DNA from: CAYSQW01 sp964433135
GTDB lineage: Bacteria; Acidobacteriota; Aminicenantia; Aminicenantales; Aminicenantaceae
NCBI GenBank assembly: GCA_964433135.1
Contig: CAYSQW010000001.1
Coordinates: 248,001 to 312,000, forward strand
Direction of reading: 5' to 3'
DNA length: 64,000 nucleotides
The notes under the pieces are model-generated. The model saw only the letters and a list, made by a program, of their open reading frames with translations, did not search any database and was not told the origin of the DNA. The position numbers were made by a program, and so were the translations under genes. Below are positions 24,685-32,890 of this stretch, one piece after another (within the stretch, counting starts at the first letter, position 1; each line of letters opens with the position of its first letter).

Positions 24685-24969
24685 TCACGGGTTATTCCTC
24701 TGGAAGGCATAATGATCATCGCTATCGAGATGCTCATCCGTTTCGGACGACGATTTCTTAGCCTTATTTCCGTCAGGGCTGTTGGGGTCTCCTTGCTCTC
24801 TTCCTCGGGAAAGAATAAAATCTCGGGTTTGATATCCCGGCGAATTTCCGGAGCGGGAGAGATGTTCTTGAACGCCGACGGAAGGGGAAGCATCATGGGG
24901 TGAAATTCCTTCCTTCGCCGGCGGAAATCGGGATTTCCTTTTGAAAAGATCGTTTCCGGCTTTCGGTCG
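24685..24969 (-). other. Open reading frame without a start codon, downstream of DUF6485
   Basis: Directly after the DUF6485 TGA the same frame stays open for 94 codons to a TGA at 24685-24687. It has no ATG, GTG or TTG start. The translation (with GREQGDPNSPDGNKAKKSSS and DEHLDSDDHYAFQRNNP) is hydrophilic with codon use like the neighbours. It may be a gene fragment that lost its start, or chance. A competing frame beginning ATG at 24896, with GGAAGG upstream, covers the same bases and looks less protein-like. The stretch 24573-24969 otherwise holds nothing recognisable. Confidence 0.25.
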
Positions 24970-25173
24970 TCACACCCGGTCCTTATAGATTTCAATGAAT
25001 CGTTTCAAAGAGCGATCATATGTCGCTTCGACATCGTCCGGGAAGAGGCAGGCAGGAAGCTCTCCCATGTTCCAGTGGTATGGGAGACATTCGCAGCAGA
25101 GGCCTTTTCGCTGACAAGGTTCCCAGGTACAATTGCATCGCGACAGGTTTTTTTCCTGGCGGCATTCTTTCAT
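24970..25173 (-). CDS. DUF6485 family Cys-rich protein
   Basis: A 67-residue protein with at least seven cysteines: MKECRQEKNLSRCNCTWEPC, RKGLCCECLPYHW, LPACLFP, ending TYDRSLKRFIEIYKDRV. The Cys spacing and the Leu-Pro-Ala-Cys-x-Phe-Pro motif match DUF6485, probably a zinc- or iron-sulfur-binding small protein. The ATG at 25173 is chosen because GGAG sits about six bases upstream. It lies 30 bases after the NifU-like gene on the same strand. Confidence 0.75.
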   Translation of the reverse strand: MKECRQEKNLSRCNCTWEPCQRKGLCCECLPYHWNMGELPACLFPDDVEATYDRSLKRFIEIYKDRV

Positions 25174-25203
25174 ATTCGACTCCATCGACAGGCGGAAGAT
25201 CCT

Positions 25204-25674
25204 TCAGGTCTTCCGGTATTGTTTCTTCCAAGGGGTTTTTTTCTGATGGATGTAATCGGCCAAAGCCCGGCGCATGGTTTCCGCCGCCAATTGGGCGCAG
25301 TGCTCGTCTTTCTCCGGGAGTCCCCCAAGAACCTTGAGGATTTCATCGGCGCTTACATGGGCCAGAGCCTGGATCACAGTTTTCCCTTGAGCCAGTTCCG
25401 TGGCGACGCTGCCGCAGGCGAACGTGGTCCCGCAGCCGTCGGTTTGAAAACCGCAGTCCGTGATTTTATCTTGCTGAACCTTAAGAGCCATTTCCATGGT
25501 GTCTCCGCAGCTGCCTCGAAGCGTGGCCTGTCCGTCAGGAATTTCGATTTTTTTGAAATTTTGGGGATTTTGCCATCGGGTGATGACGGCTTCGGAATAA
25601 ACTTGTCGCGCTTGTTCGAGGATCTGAGCCTGCATCTCGCGCGTAAACTTTTCGATATCATCCTCGTGAGACAT
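25204..25674 (-). CDS. NifU/IscU-like iron-sulfur cluster scaffold
   Basis: A 156-residue U-type scaffold on which [2Fe-2S]/[4Fe-4S] clusters are built before transfer. The three-Cys site is visible: LRGSCGDTMEM, QTDGCGTTFACGSVATELAQ and KDEHCAQLAAET (His-Cys pair). It carries an N-terminal extension (about 40 residues) relative to E. coli IscU and lacks the Nfu domain. No cysteine desulfurase is next to it; the neighbouring TusA/DsrE and Hdr cluster is a plausible user of clusters. Confidence 0.85.
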   Translation of the reverse strand: MSHEDDIEKFTREMQAQILEQARQVYSEAVITRWQNPQNFKKIEIPDGQATLRGSCGDTMEMALKVQQDKITDCGFQTDGCGTTFACGSVATELAQGKTVIQALAHVSADEILKVLGGLPEKDEHCAQLAAETMRRALADYIHQKKTPWKKQYRKT

Positions 25675-25847
25675 ATGCCTTCCTTTTTAATGAAATGGAT
25701 GCCGTGCCGTAGTCGATCTCCTTCCCTACAATGTGCCGGCTGTCCGGTATCTTGGGAAACATATAAGTATAACAAAAATTCTATTCGATTCATAAATGAA
25801 TATTTGCGGTGGAAGCCGCGGAAGGATTCCCCCCCAGCACGTCCCCG

Positions 25848-25968
25848 GTGCCAACCCGCCCACCCTGATATTAAGGTAAACACCATACTTAGGGCTTTGC
25901 TATGACCTGAATGATCCACGCGTCGAGATTGCCGTGGCGGCAAGCTTGCAGGCAGTGAGGCATGCCCA
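25848..25968 (+). repeat. Dispersed structured repeat, copy B1 (truncated)
   Basis: Carries the left two thirds of the element: CCAACCCGCCCACCCT, ATATTAAGGTAAA, GACCTGAATGATCCACG, GAGATTGCCGTGGCGGCAAG, then GGCAGTGAGGCAT, where it stops and runs straight into copy B2. The hairpin arms are CCACG and CGTGG. Confidence 0.7.
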
Positions 25969-26146
25969 CCCAGCCCGACCCCGGTATTAAGGAAAAGGTA
26001 ATGTCTTGAGCTTTGCAACTGCCTGGATGATCCACGGATCGAGATTGCCGTGGCGTCAAGGCGTTATGTGGAGAGACGTACTCAGGTACGTCGAACCAGA
26101 TGCGTCGCAGACGACATGGTGAGATCGGTCCACCCGCAGGGTGGAG
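25969..26146 (+). repeat. Dispersed structured repeat, copy B2 (complete)
   Basis: Complete copy: CCCGACCCC, GTATTAAGG, CTGCCTGGATGATCCACGG, GAGATTGCCGTGGCG, a perfect CGTAC-TCAG-GTACG hairpin followed by TCGAA, GACGACATGGTGAGAT, and a terminal CCACCC-GCA-GGGTGG hairpin. Arms in this hairpin differ from those in copies A and C yet still pair. Together B1 and B2 fill much of the gene-free stretch 25675-26273. Confidence 0.75.
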
Positions 26147-26257
26147 AAAACTGATATCAAATATAAAGAATAAAGTGGAAAATCACCGAAATGTCGAGCT
26201 TATACCTATCATTCTTTTAGCTATAGACTGGTTTTATCCTTTTTGTATCAGTTTTCT
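26145..26257. repeat. 113-base segment bounded by 12-base inverted repeats
   Basis: AGAAAACTGATA (26145-26156) and its exact complement TATCAGTTTTCT (26246-26257) enclose 89 AT-rich bases. It abuts the dispersed repeat B2 and lies just after the mvhD stop. It could be a small nonautonomous element or a long stem at the 3' end of the operon. Confidence 0.35.
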
Positions 26258-26273
26258 TCATGGATCATTCAGG

Positions 26274-26699
26274 CTATATGAAGATTTCTTTCTGTACGGG
26301 ATTAGGTCCCATCTCCGTAACCTGATCCGAAAACTCACGGGTCACCCGTGCATATTTCGCGCCTTCCGAGGCGGACACCCACCATAAAATGATCCTGTCG
26401 GACTCCATTCCAAGTTCCTTGAAAATGGTTTTCAGCAGGATATAGCGACGGCGGGCATAAAAATTACCTTTTTGATAATGGCAGTCGCCGGGGTGGCAGC
26501 CCATCATCATGACGCCGTCGGCTCCTTTAAAAAAGGTTTTGGTGACAAAGAGCGGATCGATCCTTCCGGAGCACATAACCCGGATGACCCGGATGGAGGG
26601 GGGTATCTGCTGACGGCTGACACCCGCCAGATCGGCGCCGGTATAGGAACACCAGTTGCACAGAAAACCAACGATCTTGGGATTGAATTCTTCATTCAT
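26274..26699 (-). CDS. MvhD-like hydrogenase/Hdr iron-sulfur subunit (copy 1)
   Basis: A 141-residue MvhD/FlxD-family protein, which carries a [2Fe-2S] cluster and passes electrons into HdrA-type flavoproteins. Motifs are GFLCNWCSYTGADLAG, VIRVMCSGRID, MMMGCHPGDCHYQKGNFYAR and RRRYILLKTIFKELGM, then WWVSASEGAKYA. The ATG at 26699 is chosen because GGAGGG lies seven bases upstream, inside the end of the previous gene. It is the last gene of the ArsR-headed Hdr cluster; a paralogue sits near the front at 32103-32528. Confidence 0.9.
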   Translation of the reverse strand: MNEEFNPKIVGFLCNWCSYTGADLAGVSRQQIPPSIRVIRVMCSGRIDPLFVTKTFFKGADGVMMMGCHPGDCHYQKGNFYARRRYILLKTIFKELGMESDRIILWWVSASEGAKYARVTREFSDQVTEMGPNPVQKEIFI

Positions 26700-26719
26700 T
26701 ATTTGACCCTCCATCTCCG

Positions 26720-27829
26720 TCACTCGCCGATGTCCGAATATTCGTCGGCTTTATAGGTCCCCAGGGGAAGCTCCTCTTCGGCGTCTCTTCCCGCCACATA
26801 CTCGAATTCCTCAGCCAGGGCGTCTCCGACCTTGGAAAAAATCGTCGCGACCGGAATGTTAACCGGACAGACATCGGAACACATACCGCAGTTGACGCAG
26901 GACACAGCCATATGGACCATCCGGCCCGTATGGAAAAACAGCGTGCCCGGCGGAATACGCATGCCTCCTTTTTGATCCAGTTCGATGGAATAGCTGGTAG
27001 GCTGGTATTCGTGGGTTTTGGAATCGAAATCGCAAAGCGTGCAGTAGCATATCGGGCAGATCGTGCTGCAGCCGTGGCAGCTCAAGCAGGGTGCGAAGGT
27101 TTGCACCAAGCCGGAAAGGCCGTAGTCTTGAGCGGTGAACGGTTCGAACAGCTTCCGGCGCTCGGCCATCCGCTCTTTCCTTACGGCCTGGATCTCCGGA
27201 GTCTCCAGCTCACCCGAAGTTATGCTTCCGGGAGCCCCTTCCGCCATCTCCTCGGCTTTGGTTGTGTTAAGAAAGAGATTGCACTCCTTGTTCAGCTCCT
27301 TTTGCCCCAAGACGCCGACCGTGATATCCGCCTGAAACGGCAGGAAATGCTCGCAGGCGGCACAGGTGGGACGAAGGAAAGCGGGAATCTCGGCGTTTTG
27401 CGCTGATTCCCAGTAATCGGGAAGCTCCTGGCTCAACGTTCCATTGGAAAGACTGCTGAGCGGAAACACACCCGCGCAGCTGACGCTTATCAACAATAGA
27501 TTGTCGCGGTGACCCTGTTCCCGTTTGATGAGCTCCGTAAAGGCGCGCATTTCGCAGGGCCGGACGATCGCGGCCAGCGGAGCTTCCGAGGCGCTTCCCA
27601 GGGTGTGGCTCGAAAGCGCCTTGCCGGCATTCATGGGCATCAGGGGGTATAGAGGGACCGCCTGCTGCATATGTTCGGGATCGGTGATGAGCGTGTAGGC
27701 CGCCGCGCCTTCGTCGTTGGTTTTACGAAGAGTGAAAACACCCGCGACTTTTTTCTCGCGCAGTAGGGATTCTAAAAAGAGCCGCAGTCCTTCTTCCACT
27801 CCTTTTTTGATATTGAGAACACTAGGCAT
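26720..27829 (-). CDS. FrhB/FdhB-like iron-sulfur flavoprotein (copy 1)
   Basis: A 369-residue protein of the coenzyme F420 hydrogenase/formate dehydrogenase beta-subunit type. The N-terminal half has LAAIVRPCEMRAFTELIKRE, as in the FrhB fold, and PAFLRPTCAACEHF. The C-terminal half has two ferredoxin-like clusters: CLSCHGCSTICPICYCTLC and CVNCGMCSDVCPVNIPVATI. It probably binds flavin and links HdrA to a redox partner in the cytoplasm. Actual F420 use cannot be claimed. It overlaps the second FrhB-like gene by eight bases. Confidence 0.8.
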   Translation of the reverse strand: MPSVLNIKKGVEEGLRLFLESLLREKKVAGVFTLRKTNDEGAAAYTLITDPEHMQQAVPLYPLMPMNAGKALSSHTLGSASEAPLAAIVRPCEMRAFTELIKREQGHRDNLLLISVSCAGVFPLSSLSNGTLSQELPDYWESAQNAEIPAFLRPTCAACEHFLPFQADITVGVLGQKELNKECNLFLNTTKAEEMAEGAPGSITSGELETPEIQAVRKERMAERRKLFEPFTAQDYGLSGLVQTFAPCLSCHGCSTICPICYCTLCDFDSKTHEYQPTSYSIELDQKGGMRIPPGTLFFHTGRMVHMAVSCVNCGMCSDVCPVNIPVATIFSKVGDALAEEFEYVAGRDAEEELPLGTYKADEYSDIGE

Positions 27830-29066
27830 TTTTGTTCACCTCGCTCGGGGCTTGTCCTTCTCCGCATTCGCATGGGATTTCCACCTCGCAGAATTCATCC
27901 TCCCGGAACGCCTGCAGCGGCAGGGGTTGAAGGCGGTTGATCCCGGGAACGTATTCGAATGAAGACTGGGTTTGGTCTCCCACCAGGCTGAATATCTGAC
28001 CTACCGGAATAGAAGCCGGACAGGCGTCCTCACAGGCTCCGCAGGATACGCAGGACAGCACCATGTGGGACATGCGTCCCAGATGAAACAGCAGAGTATC
28101 CAGGGGGAAGCGCAGTCCGCCCCTTTTTTTGGCGCGTTCCAGGTAATTTTCAGAAGGCAACCGTATGGCCTCGCTGTCGTAGTAGCACTGCTGGCAGTAA
28201 CAGATGGGGCAGGCCCGCATGCAGTTGTGACAGTTTATGCAGGCGTCGAACATTTCGGAAAATGGATCCGGGCCGCTTATCCGGGAAAGGAAATCCTTGT
28301 TGAACGCCTGTCGGTTTTTCCGTCGGGCATCCGTCATCGTCTGAACGGCGGTTTCCCAGGAATTCTCGGGGGATTCTGCTTTTAATCCCAATCCTTCCAC
28401 CAGGGTTCGGCCTTTTTCAGTCAGGGGAAAGAGAAGGAGCCGCTTTCCTTTTTGGCCCAGGAAGCCGATATGGACATCCGCGGCGTGCCCTCCTTCTTCC
28501 ATGCCCCCTTCCGCAGGAGCGGGGATGCTGAATTTGTCGCAGATCCGGCATACGGGCCGGAGAGCGTCCTCGTCGCCGTTTTCTTCCATAAGGTCTTGAA
28601 ATTTCCGGGCTTGATTTTCCGGATCGGATAGATAATCCGAAAGGGGAACAGCCCCCGGACAGTCGATGCTGATCAGAGTGATGTTTTCCAGATTGATCTG
28701 TTTCAACTTGAAAAGCTCGACCGCCGCTCTGGTTTCGCAGGGACGAAGCAGAACCGCGGTTCTTTCGATAAGCTCACCGTGTTTCGTCAGTTCGGAAAGG
28801 GCTTTTCCACCCTGGATGGTCATGACGGGGGGGAGCGGGGATGCATGCTCCAAAAGCTTGGTGTCATCCAGGAGTGTCCAGGCAAAAGCTTCGGTTTTGG
28901 GTACTTTTAACGGCATCATCACGGCTTCAAAAACCTGATCATCCAGAGCTTTCGTCAAAACCGCGCGGATCGCTTTCGCAAAGCCGTCTCCGGCGGGATA
29001 GGAAGCGCTCATGAATGAATTCTTGGGGCTGATATCTTGTGTCGCGGGTTTTCCTTTTTCCTTCAT
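27822..29066 (-). CDS. FrhB/FdhB-like iron-sulfur flavoprotein (copy 2)
   Basis: Paralogue of the previous gene, 414 residues, with an N-terminal extension of about 25. It has TAVLLRPCETRAAVELFKLK, LRPVCRICDKFSIPAP, then CINCHNCMRACPICYCQQCY and CVSCGACEDACPASIPVGQI. The match in order and spacing shows a tandem duplication of an FrhB-like gene, and both copies keep all cluster cysteines, so they are likely to form a pair with distinct partners. It follows the large HdrA/QmoB-like gene by 21 bases. Confidence 0.8.
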   Translation of the reverse strand: MKEKGKPATQDISPKNSFMSASYPAGDGFAKAIRAVLTKALDDQVFEAVMMPLKVPKTEAFAWTLLDDTKLLEHASPLPPVMTIQGGKALSELTKHGELIERTAVLLRPCETRAAVELFKLKQINLENITLISIDCPGAVPLSDYLSDPENQARKFQDLMEENGDEDALRPVCRICDKFSIPAPAEGGMEEGGHAADVHIGFLGQKGKRLLLFPLTEKGRTLVEGLGLKAESPENSWETAVQTMTDARRKNRQAFNKDFLSRISGPDPFSEMFDACINCHNCMRACPICYCQQCYYDSEAIRLPSENYLERAKKRGGLRFPLDTLLFHLGRMSHMVLSCVSCGACEDACPASIPVGQIFSLVGDQTQSSFEYVPGINRLQPLPLQAFREDEFCEVEIPCECGEGQAPSEVNKNA

Positions 29067-29087
29067 GGCAGTTTTGTCCTTTTCGGA

Positions 29088-30773
29088 TCAACTCAATATT
29101 TCTAATACTTCCCGGTAAATCTGAGGATACGTGAAATGCTTGGCGCGGATGGCCCCGGAGGGGCAGCTTCCCACGCAGCTTCCGCACCCCCTGCAGATGG
29201 CTTCATTGACCACGGAGATGCCCCGGCTTTCATCAAAGCTGATGGCGGCGTAGAAGCATACGGTCAGGCAGGTCTGACATCCGGTGCAGAAGTCGGCTCT
29301 GACCTCCGAGACCTTGACCTCCGGTTCCAACTTTCTGCCGGGGATGAGGCTGCCGAGGATCTTTCCCGCGGCGGCCTGGGATTGGGTGATGGTCTCCGGG
29401 ATATTGCGGGGGCCCATCGCGCAGCCGGTGACGAACACTCCTTCTATCGGGGTAGCCACCGGGTCGAGCATCATGTGGATTTCTTTAAAGAATCCCGTGT
29501 CATCCAGGGGAAGATTGAACATATCCGCCAAGCGGGCGGTGTCTTCTCCGGGAACCATCGCCGGTGCCAGCACGACCAGGTCGAATTTTTCACTTGCGCT
29601 TTTGCCGCCCCCTGTGCTGTATTCCACGGTGACCTGGCCTTCGGCGCTTTGGATCGAAGGCGCATCCGAGCGCAGAAAACGGATGCCCTGCTTAACGGCT
29701 TCGTCATAATAAGCCTGATCTGATTTATCAGGCAGGCAGAGGTCGGTGTAAAAGGACGTGACCTTCGTCGATGCGTCCATGGATTTGAGATGATGTGCGT
29801 ACTTGATCATATACAGGCAGCAAACTTTCGAACAATAACCCAATTCCGCACGACCCACACAGTGGATAAGCGCTACGGAGCGGGGCGGTTTCCCATCCTT
29901 GCCTACAACGGCATTTTGCGCCAGCATCGATTCGAATTCCAAAGCCGAGACGATATTCGGGTTCTTCTCTCCGTTGTTTGTGTCCAGGTGTTCGCTCGAC
30001 AGCAGTCCGAATCCGGTGGCGATGACCACGGCGCCGACTTGAAGATTGCGGATTTCAGATGAATCCCCTTGCGGCTCGATTTCGATTTCAAAATTGCCTA
30101 AGAAACCACGGGCGCTGGTGACGTCATGTCCCGTGATCACTTCGATATCGTCCTGAGCGCGGACCCTGTCGATCTTTTCGCCGAAAAGATCGACGGCGGT
30201 TCCCTGATGAGGGATCAGGGCGCCCAGCTTGGAGACCGTGCCCCCCAACTCTTCCGCCTTTTCCACCAGATATATCCGGCGGCCCGTTCCGGCCAGGGAC
30301 AGACAGGCTTCCACGCCGGCCACGCCTCCTCCGATCACCAGAACATCGGGATTCATTTCCAACTCTTTTTTTGTGAGGGAGAGATGATGTTTGACTCGGC
30401 TTATCCCGGCCCGTATGGATTTGATCGCCATGCGAGTGGCTTCCTGTTTGTCGGAATAGATCCAGGCACATTGTTCGCGGATGTTGACGAGTTGGGTCAA
30501 GTAGGGGTTGAGTCCGGCCTTGACGGCCACCGTCATGAAAGTCTGTTCGTGATCGCGGGGCGAACAGGCCGCAATCACGGCATGGGTGAGCTCCTCTTTT
30601 TTGATATCTTCCTCCAGGAAATTTTTTCCGTCGGGAGAGCAGAGCAGCCCGAATTTTTTAGCTGTCTTGACGCCGTCGATCACCGAAACTTCTGCCAGGA
30701 CCTTATCGATATCGATGCGGTCGGGAATGTTCGGCCCGCATTCGCAGACATAAACTCCGATTTTTTCATTCAT
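29088..30773 (-). CDS. HdrA/QmoB-like FAD iron-sulfur oxidoreductase
   Basis: A 561-residue flavoprotein related to HdrA and QmoB. The N-terminal module has IGVYVCECGPN and AVIAACSPRDHEQTF; the FAD-binding segment is VLVIGGGVAGVEACLSLAGT (about 145-164) followed by LVEKAEELGG; then LIHCVGRAELGYCSKVCCLY with the Cys typical of the HdrA core; and the C-terminus has two [4Fe-4S] ferredoxin motifs, CTGCQTCLTVC and CRGCGSCVGSCPSGAI. It would split or relay electrons between iron-sulfur partners. It sits directly downstream of a shorter HdrA with a five-base gap. Unlike some QmoB proteins it has no fused MvhD domain; MvhD is separate here. Confidence 0.87.
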   Translation of the reverse strand: MNEKIGVYVCECGPNIPDRIDIDKVLAEVSVIDGVKTAKKFGLLCSPDGKNFLEEDIKKEELTHAVIAACSPRDHEQTFMTVAVKAGLNPYLTQLVNIREQCAWIYSDKQEATRMAIKSIRAGISRVKHHLSLTKKELEMNPDVLVIGGGVAGVEACLSLAGTGRRIYLVEKAEELGGTVSKLGALIPHQGTAVDLFGEKIDRVRAQDDIEVITGHDVTSARGFLGNFEIEIEPQGDSSEIRNLQVGAVVIATGFGLLSSEHLDTNNGEKNPNIVSALEFESMLAQNAVVGKDGKPPRSVALIHCVGRAELGYCSKVCCLYMIKYAHHLKSMDASTKVTSFYTDLCLPDKSDQAYYDEAVKQGIRFLRSDAPSIQSAEGQVTVEYSTGGGKSASEKFDLVVLAPAMVPGEDTARLADMFNLPLDDTGFFKEIHMMLDPVATPIEGVFVTGCAMGPRNIPETITQSQAAAGKILGSLIPGRKLEPEVKVSEVRADFCTGCQTCLTVCFYAAISFDESRGISVVNEAICRGCGSCVGSCPSGAIRAKHFTYPQIYREVLEILS

Positions 30774-30778
30774 GGTGA

Positions 30779-32086
30779 TTATCCTTGATCGTTTTGAACC
30801 GCGGATCGGCTCTCATCGAGTAGGGCTAGAATCCTTCCCGCCGCGGCTTGTGCCTGAGCAATGGATTCTGGAATGTCCTTGGGGCCTTCCGCGCAGCCGG
30901 TGACAAAGATCCCTTCTTTTTCCGTCTCGACGGGGGAAAGATTTTCCGCTCGGGAAGCCAGAAATCCCAGCTTGTCCCGGTGGATGCCCAGGATTTCGGC
31001 CAAAGTTGCTGTGTCTTTCCGGGGAATCATGGCAGGTGACAGGATGACCATATCCGCTTCAAACGTTTCTTTCCCGCCGTCGTCGCGAGTACAGTGGATT
31101 GCGGATTTTCCATTTTTCCCTTCGATGGAGATATCGGCGAAACGAATGAACCGGATTCCGGAGTCGATGGCTCCCTGGATAAATTTTTGGTTGGCTTTAC
31201 CCGGGACGCACAAATCGGTATGAAAAGAACGGACATCGGCGTCGTGGAACTTGTGTTTGAGAAAATATCCGAATTTGGTAGAGTACATGCAGCAAACGGC
31301 TGAGCAGTAGCCGCATTCGTTTCTTCCGGCGCAGTGGACGATCCCGATCGAATTGGGGGTTCCGCCGTCTTTCATTTTGATCTCTCCCTGGGTTGGACCG
31401 TTGGCGGCGAAAAGTCTTTCGAATTCCATGGCGGAGAGTACGTTCGGGATTTTTCCGTAGCCGTATTGAGGGAGCTGATTCAGGTCATACATGTCGAAAC
31501 CTGTCGCGACTAAAATGGCGCCCACTTTTAATTCCAGGGTCTGATCCTGTTCGGTATAATCGATGGCATCGAACATGCACGCATCCTGACAGGCTTGACA
31601 ATCTTTTTTCTTTCCGTTGAATCGGAGGCAGTGTTCGGGATCGATAAAAGGAACGTTGGGTAGAGCCCCGGGGCAGGCGACGCCTACGGCCTTTATCTCT
31701 CCCAGGGATTCTTCAAACAGGTTGGGCAGGCTTACCGGGCAGGGTTCGTAACAGGCGCCGCATCCGATGCAGTTCACGAGATTGACGTATCGAGCCCTTT
31801 TCTTAACCGTGACGGTGAAATCGCCGGCCGATCCCTTCACCTCCTTGATTTCGCTCAGCAGGTGCAGCCGGATCGTGTCCTTTTGAAGAATCTCCTGCTG
31901 CCGGGGCGCCACCATACAGGTCGCGCATTCCATATTGGGGTAGACTTCTTCGAATTTGATCGTTTGCCCACCGATGAGTGAGTCTTTTTCGATAAGATGA
32001 ACCTCTCTCCCCGCTTCCGCAAGCAGCAGGCTGGCTTCCATCCCGGCAACGCCCGATCCAATGACCAATACATTCGGATTTTTCAT
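30779..32086 (-). CDS. HdrA/QmoA-like FAD iron-sulfur oxidoreductase
   Basis: A 435-residue HdrA core without the N-terminal module and without C-terminal ferredoxins. It begins VLVIGSGVAGMEASLLLAEA (FAD), has KFEEVYPNMECATCMVAPRQ (HdrA-specific Cys pair), RARYVNLVNCIGCGACYEPC, a second Cys group DCQACQDACMFDAIDY, and VHCAGRNECGYCSAVCCMYS. The ending IFVTGCAEGPKDIPESIAQA is the usual HdrA FAD C-terminal motif. It pairs with the larger paralogue downstream, as QmoA pairs with QmoB, but no membrane QmoC or HdrB/HdrC follows. Confidence 0.88.
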   Translation of the reverse strand: MKNPNVLVIGSGVAGMEASLLLAEAGREVHLIEKDSLIGGQTIKFEEVYPNMECATCMVAPRQQEILQKDTIRLHLLSEIKEVKGSAGDFTVTVKKRARYVNLVNCIGCGACYEPCPVSLPNLFEESLGEIKAVGVACPGALPNVPFIDPEHCLRFNGKKKDCQACQDACMFDAIDYTEQDQTLELKVGAILVATGFDMYDLNQLPQYGYGKIPNVLSAMEFERLFAANGPTQGEIKMKDGGTPNSIGIVHCAGRNECGYCSAVCCMYSTKFGYFLKHKFHDADVRSFHTDLCVPGKANQKFIQGAIDSGIRFIRFADISIEGKNGKSAIHCTRDDGGKETFEADMVILSPAMIPRKDTATLAEILGIHRDKLGFLASRAENLSPVETEKEGIFVTGCAEGPKDIPESIAQAQAAAGRILALLDESRSAVQNDQG

Positions 32087-32102
32087 GTGATCCTCGTTTC
32101 GT

Positions 32103-32528
32103 TCAAAGCTTAATGTGGGTGCGGAAGGGGCTGGGGCCCATGTGTTGGATGGTTTCAGCGAACGTATTTACGACTTCCGCATAACGTTTTCCCTCGGAGG
32201 CGGATATCCAGGAAAGCTGAAGCCGTTCCGGCTCCAGTTTCAGCGTCTCCATGATTTTCTTGAGCAGGGCGAAGCGCCGCCTTGCGTAATAGTTGCCTTT
32301 TTCATAATGACAGTCCCCCGGATGGCAGCCGGCGACCAAGACGCCGTCCGCTCCCCAGAGATAGGTCGTCAATATGAGGTTGGCGTTGATCCGGCTGGAG
32401 CACATGACTCGGATGACTGAAAGATAGGGTTTGATTTCCGAGCGGCCGGCGCCGGCGAGATCGGCACCGGCGTAGGAACACCAGTTGCACAGGAAACCCA
32501 CAATGCTAGGCCTATACCCATTGTCCAT
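32103..32528 (-). CDS. MvhD-like hydrogenase/Hdr iron-sulfur subunit (copy 2)
   Basis: A 141-residue paralogue of the protein at 26274-26699, with the same markers: GFLCNWCSYAGADLAG, VIRVMCSSRINAN, LVAGCHPGDCHYEKGNYYAR and LSWISASEGKRYAEVV. Both copies keep every cluster Cys. This copy is adjacent to HdrA (16 bases), the other to FrhB, which suggests that the complex has two electron-entry or electron-exit arms. Confidence 0.9.
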   Translation of the reverse strand: MDNGYRPSIVGFLCNWCSYAGADLAGAGRSEIKPYLSVIRVMCSSRINANLILTTYLWGADGVLVAGCHPGDCHYEKGNYYARRRFALLKKIMETLKLEPERLQLSWISASEGKRYAEVVNTFAETIQHMGPSPFRTHIKL

Positions 32529-32618
32529 AATAACCCCCTTCTAGAATGGGTCTAAAAATAATGTGGAAAGTCGGCTGGGCGTATGGCCCGGCGAATCGGA
32601 GTACGCCCAGCGGCAAAA

Positions 32619-32843
32619 TCAGAATTGAATCTGTGCTTTGTGTTTGCCTCCGCCTTCATCCATACAGAAAAGCAAAGTTTTCCCGGTTTTTGACGCCCAG
32701 GCTTTAATATCGTTAGGGAATGATTCACAGTCCGCTGAGACTTCCAGAATATCCCCCGCGCTCATCTGCGGCGCCATCGCCGCCACCTTCAAGATGGGCT
32801 GAGGGCACTTCAAACCCAGTGCATCCAATGTTTTTGTCGCCAT
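32619..32843 (-). CDS. tusA: TusA-like sulfur carrier protein
   Basis: A 74-residue TusA/SirA-family protein that carries sulfur as a persulfide on a single Cys. It has LDALGLKCPQPILKVAAMAP, so the acceptor is Cys13 in the Cys-Pro-x-Pro motif, and the GDILEVSADCESFPNDIKAW strand-helix. It lies between dsrE and mvhD in the same transcript. The context favours dissimilatory or storage sulfur transfer to the Hdr-like complex rather than tRNA thiolation (inference). Confidence 0.9.
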   Translation of the reverse strand: MATKTLDALGLKCPQPILKVAAMAPQMSAGDILEVSADCESFPNDIKAWASKTGKTLLFCMDEGGGKHKAQIQF

Positions 32844-32890
32844 TTACTTCCTCCTAAATTATGATGGATCTCCAATAACCGTCGCTGCGG

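Noticed and set aside
24970..24972. TGA of DUF6485 as a selenocysteine codon joining the following open frame
   Set aside because: No selenocysteine insertion hairpin was seen after the TGA, and the DUF6485 protein has its usual length at that stop.
26720..29066. Coenzyme F420 use, suggested by FrhB similarity
   Set aside because: The FrhB fold also occurs in formate dehydrogenase and other subunits that do not use F420; nothing in the window makes or binds F420 specifically.
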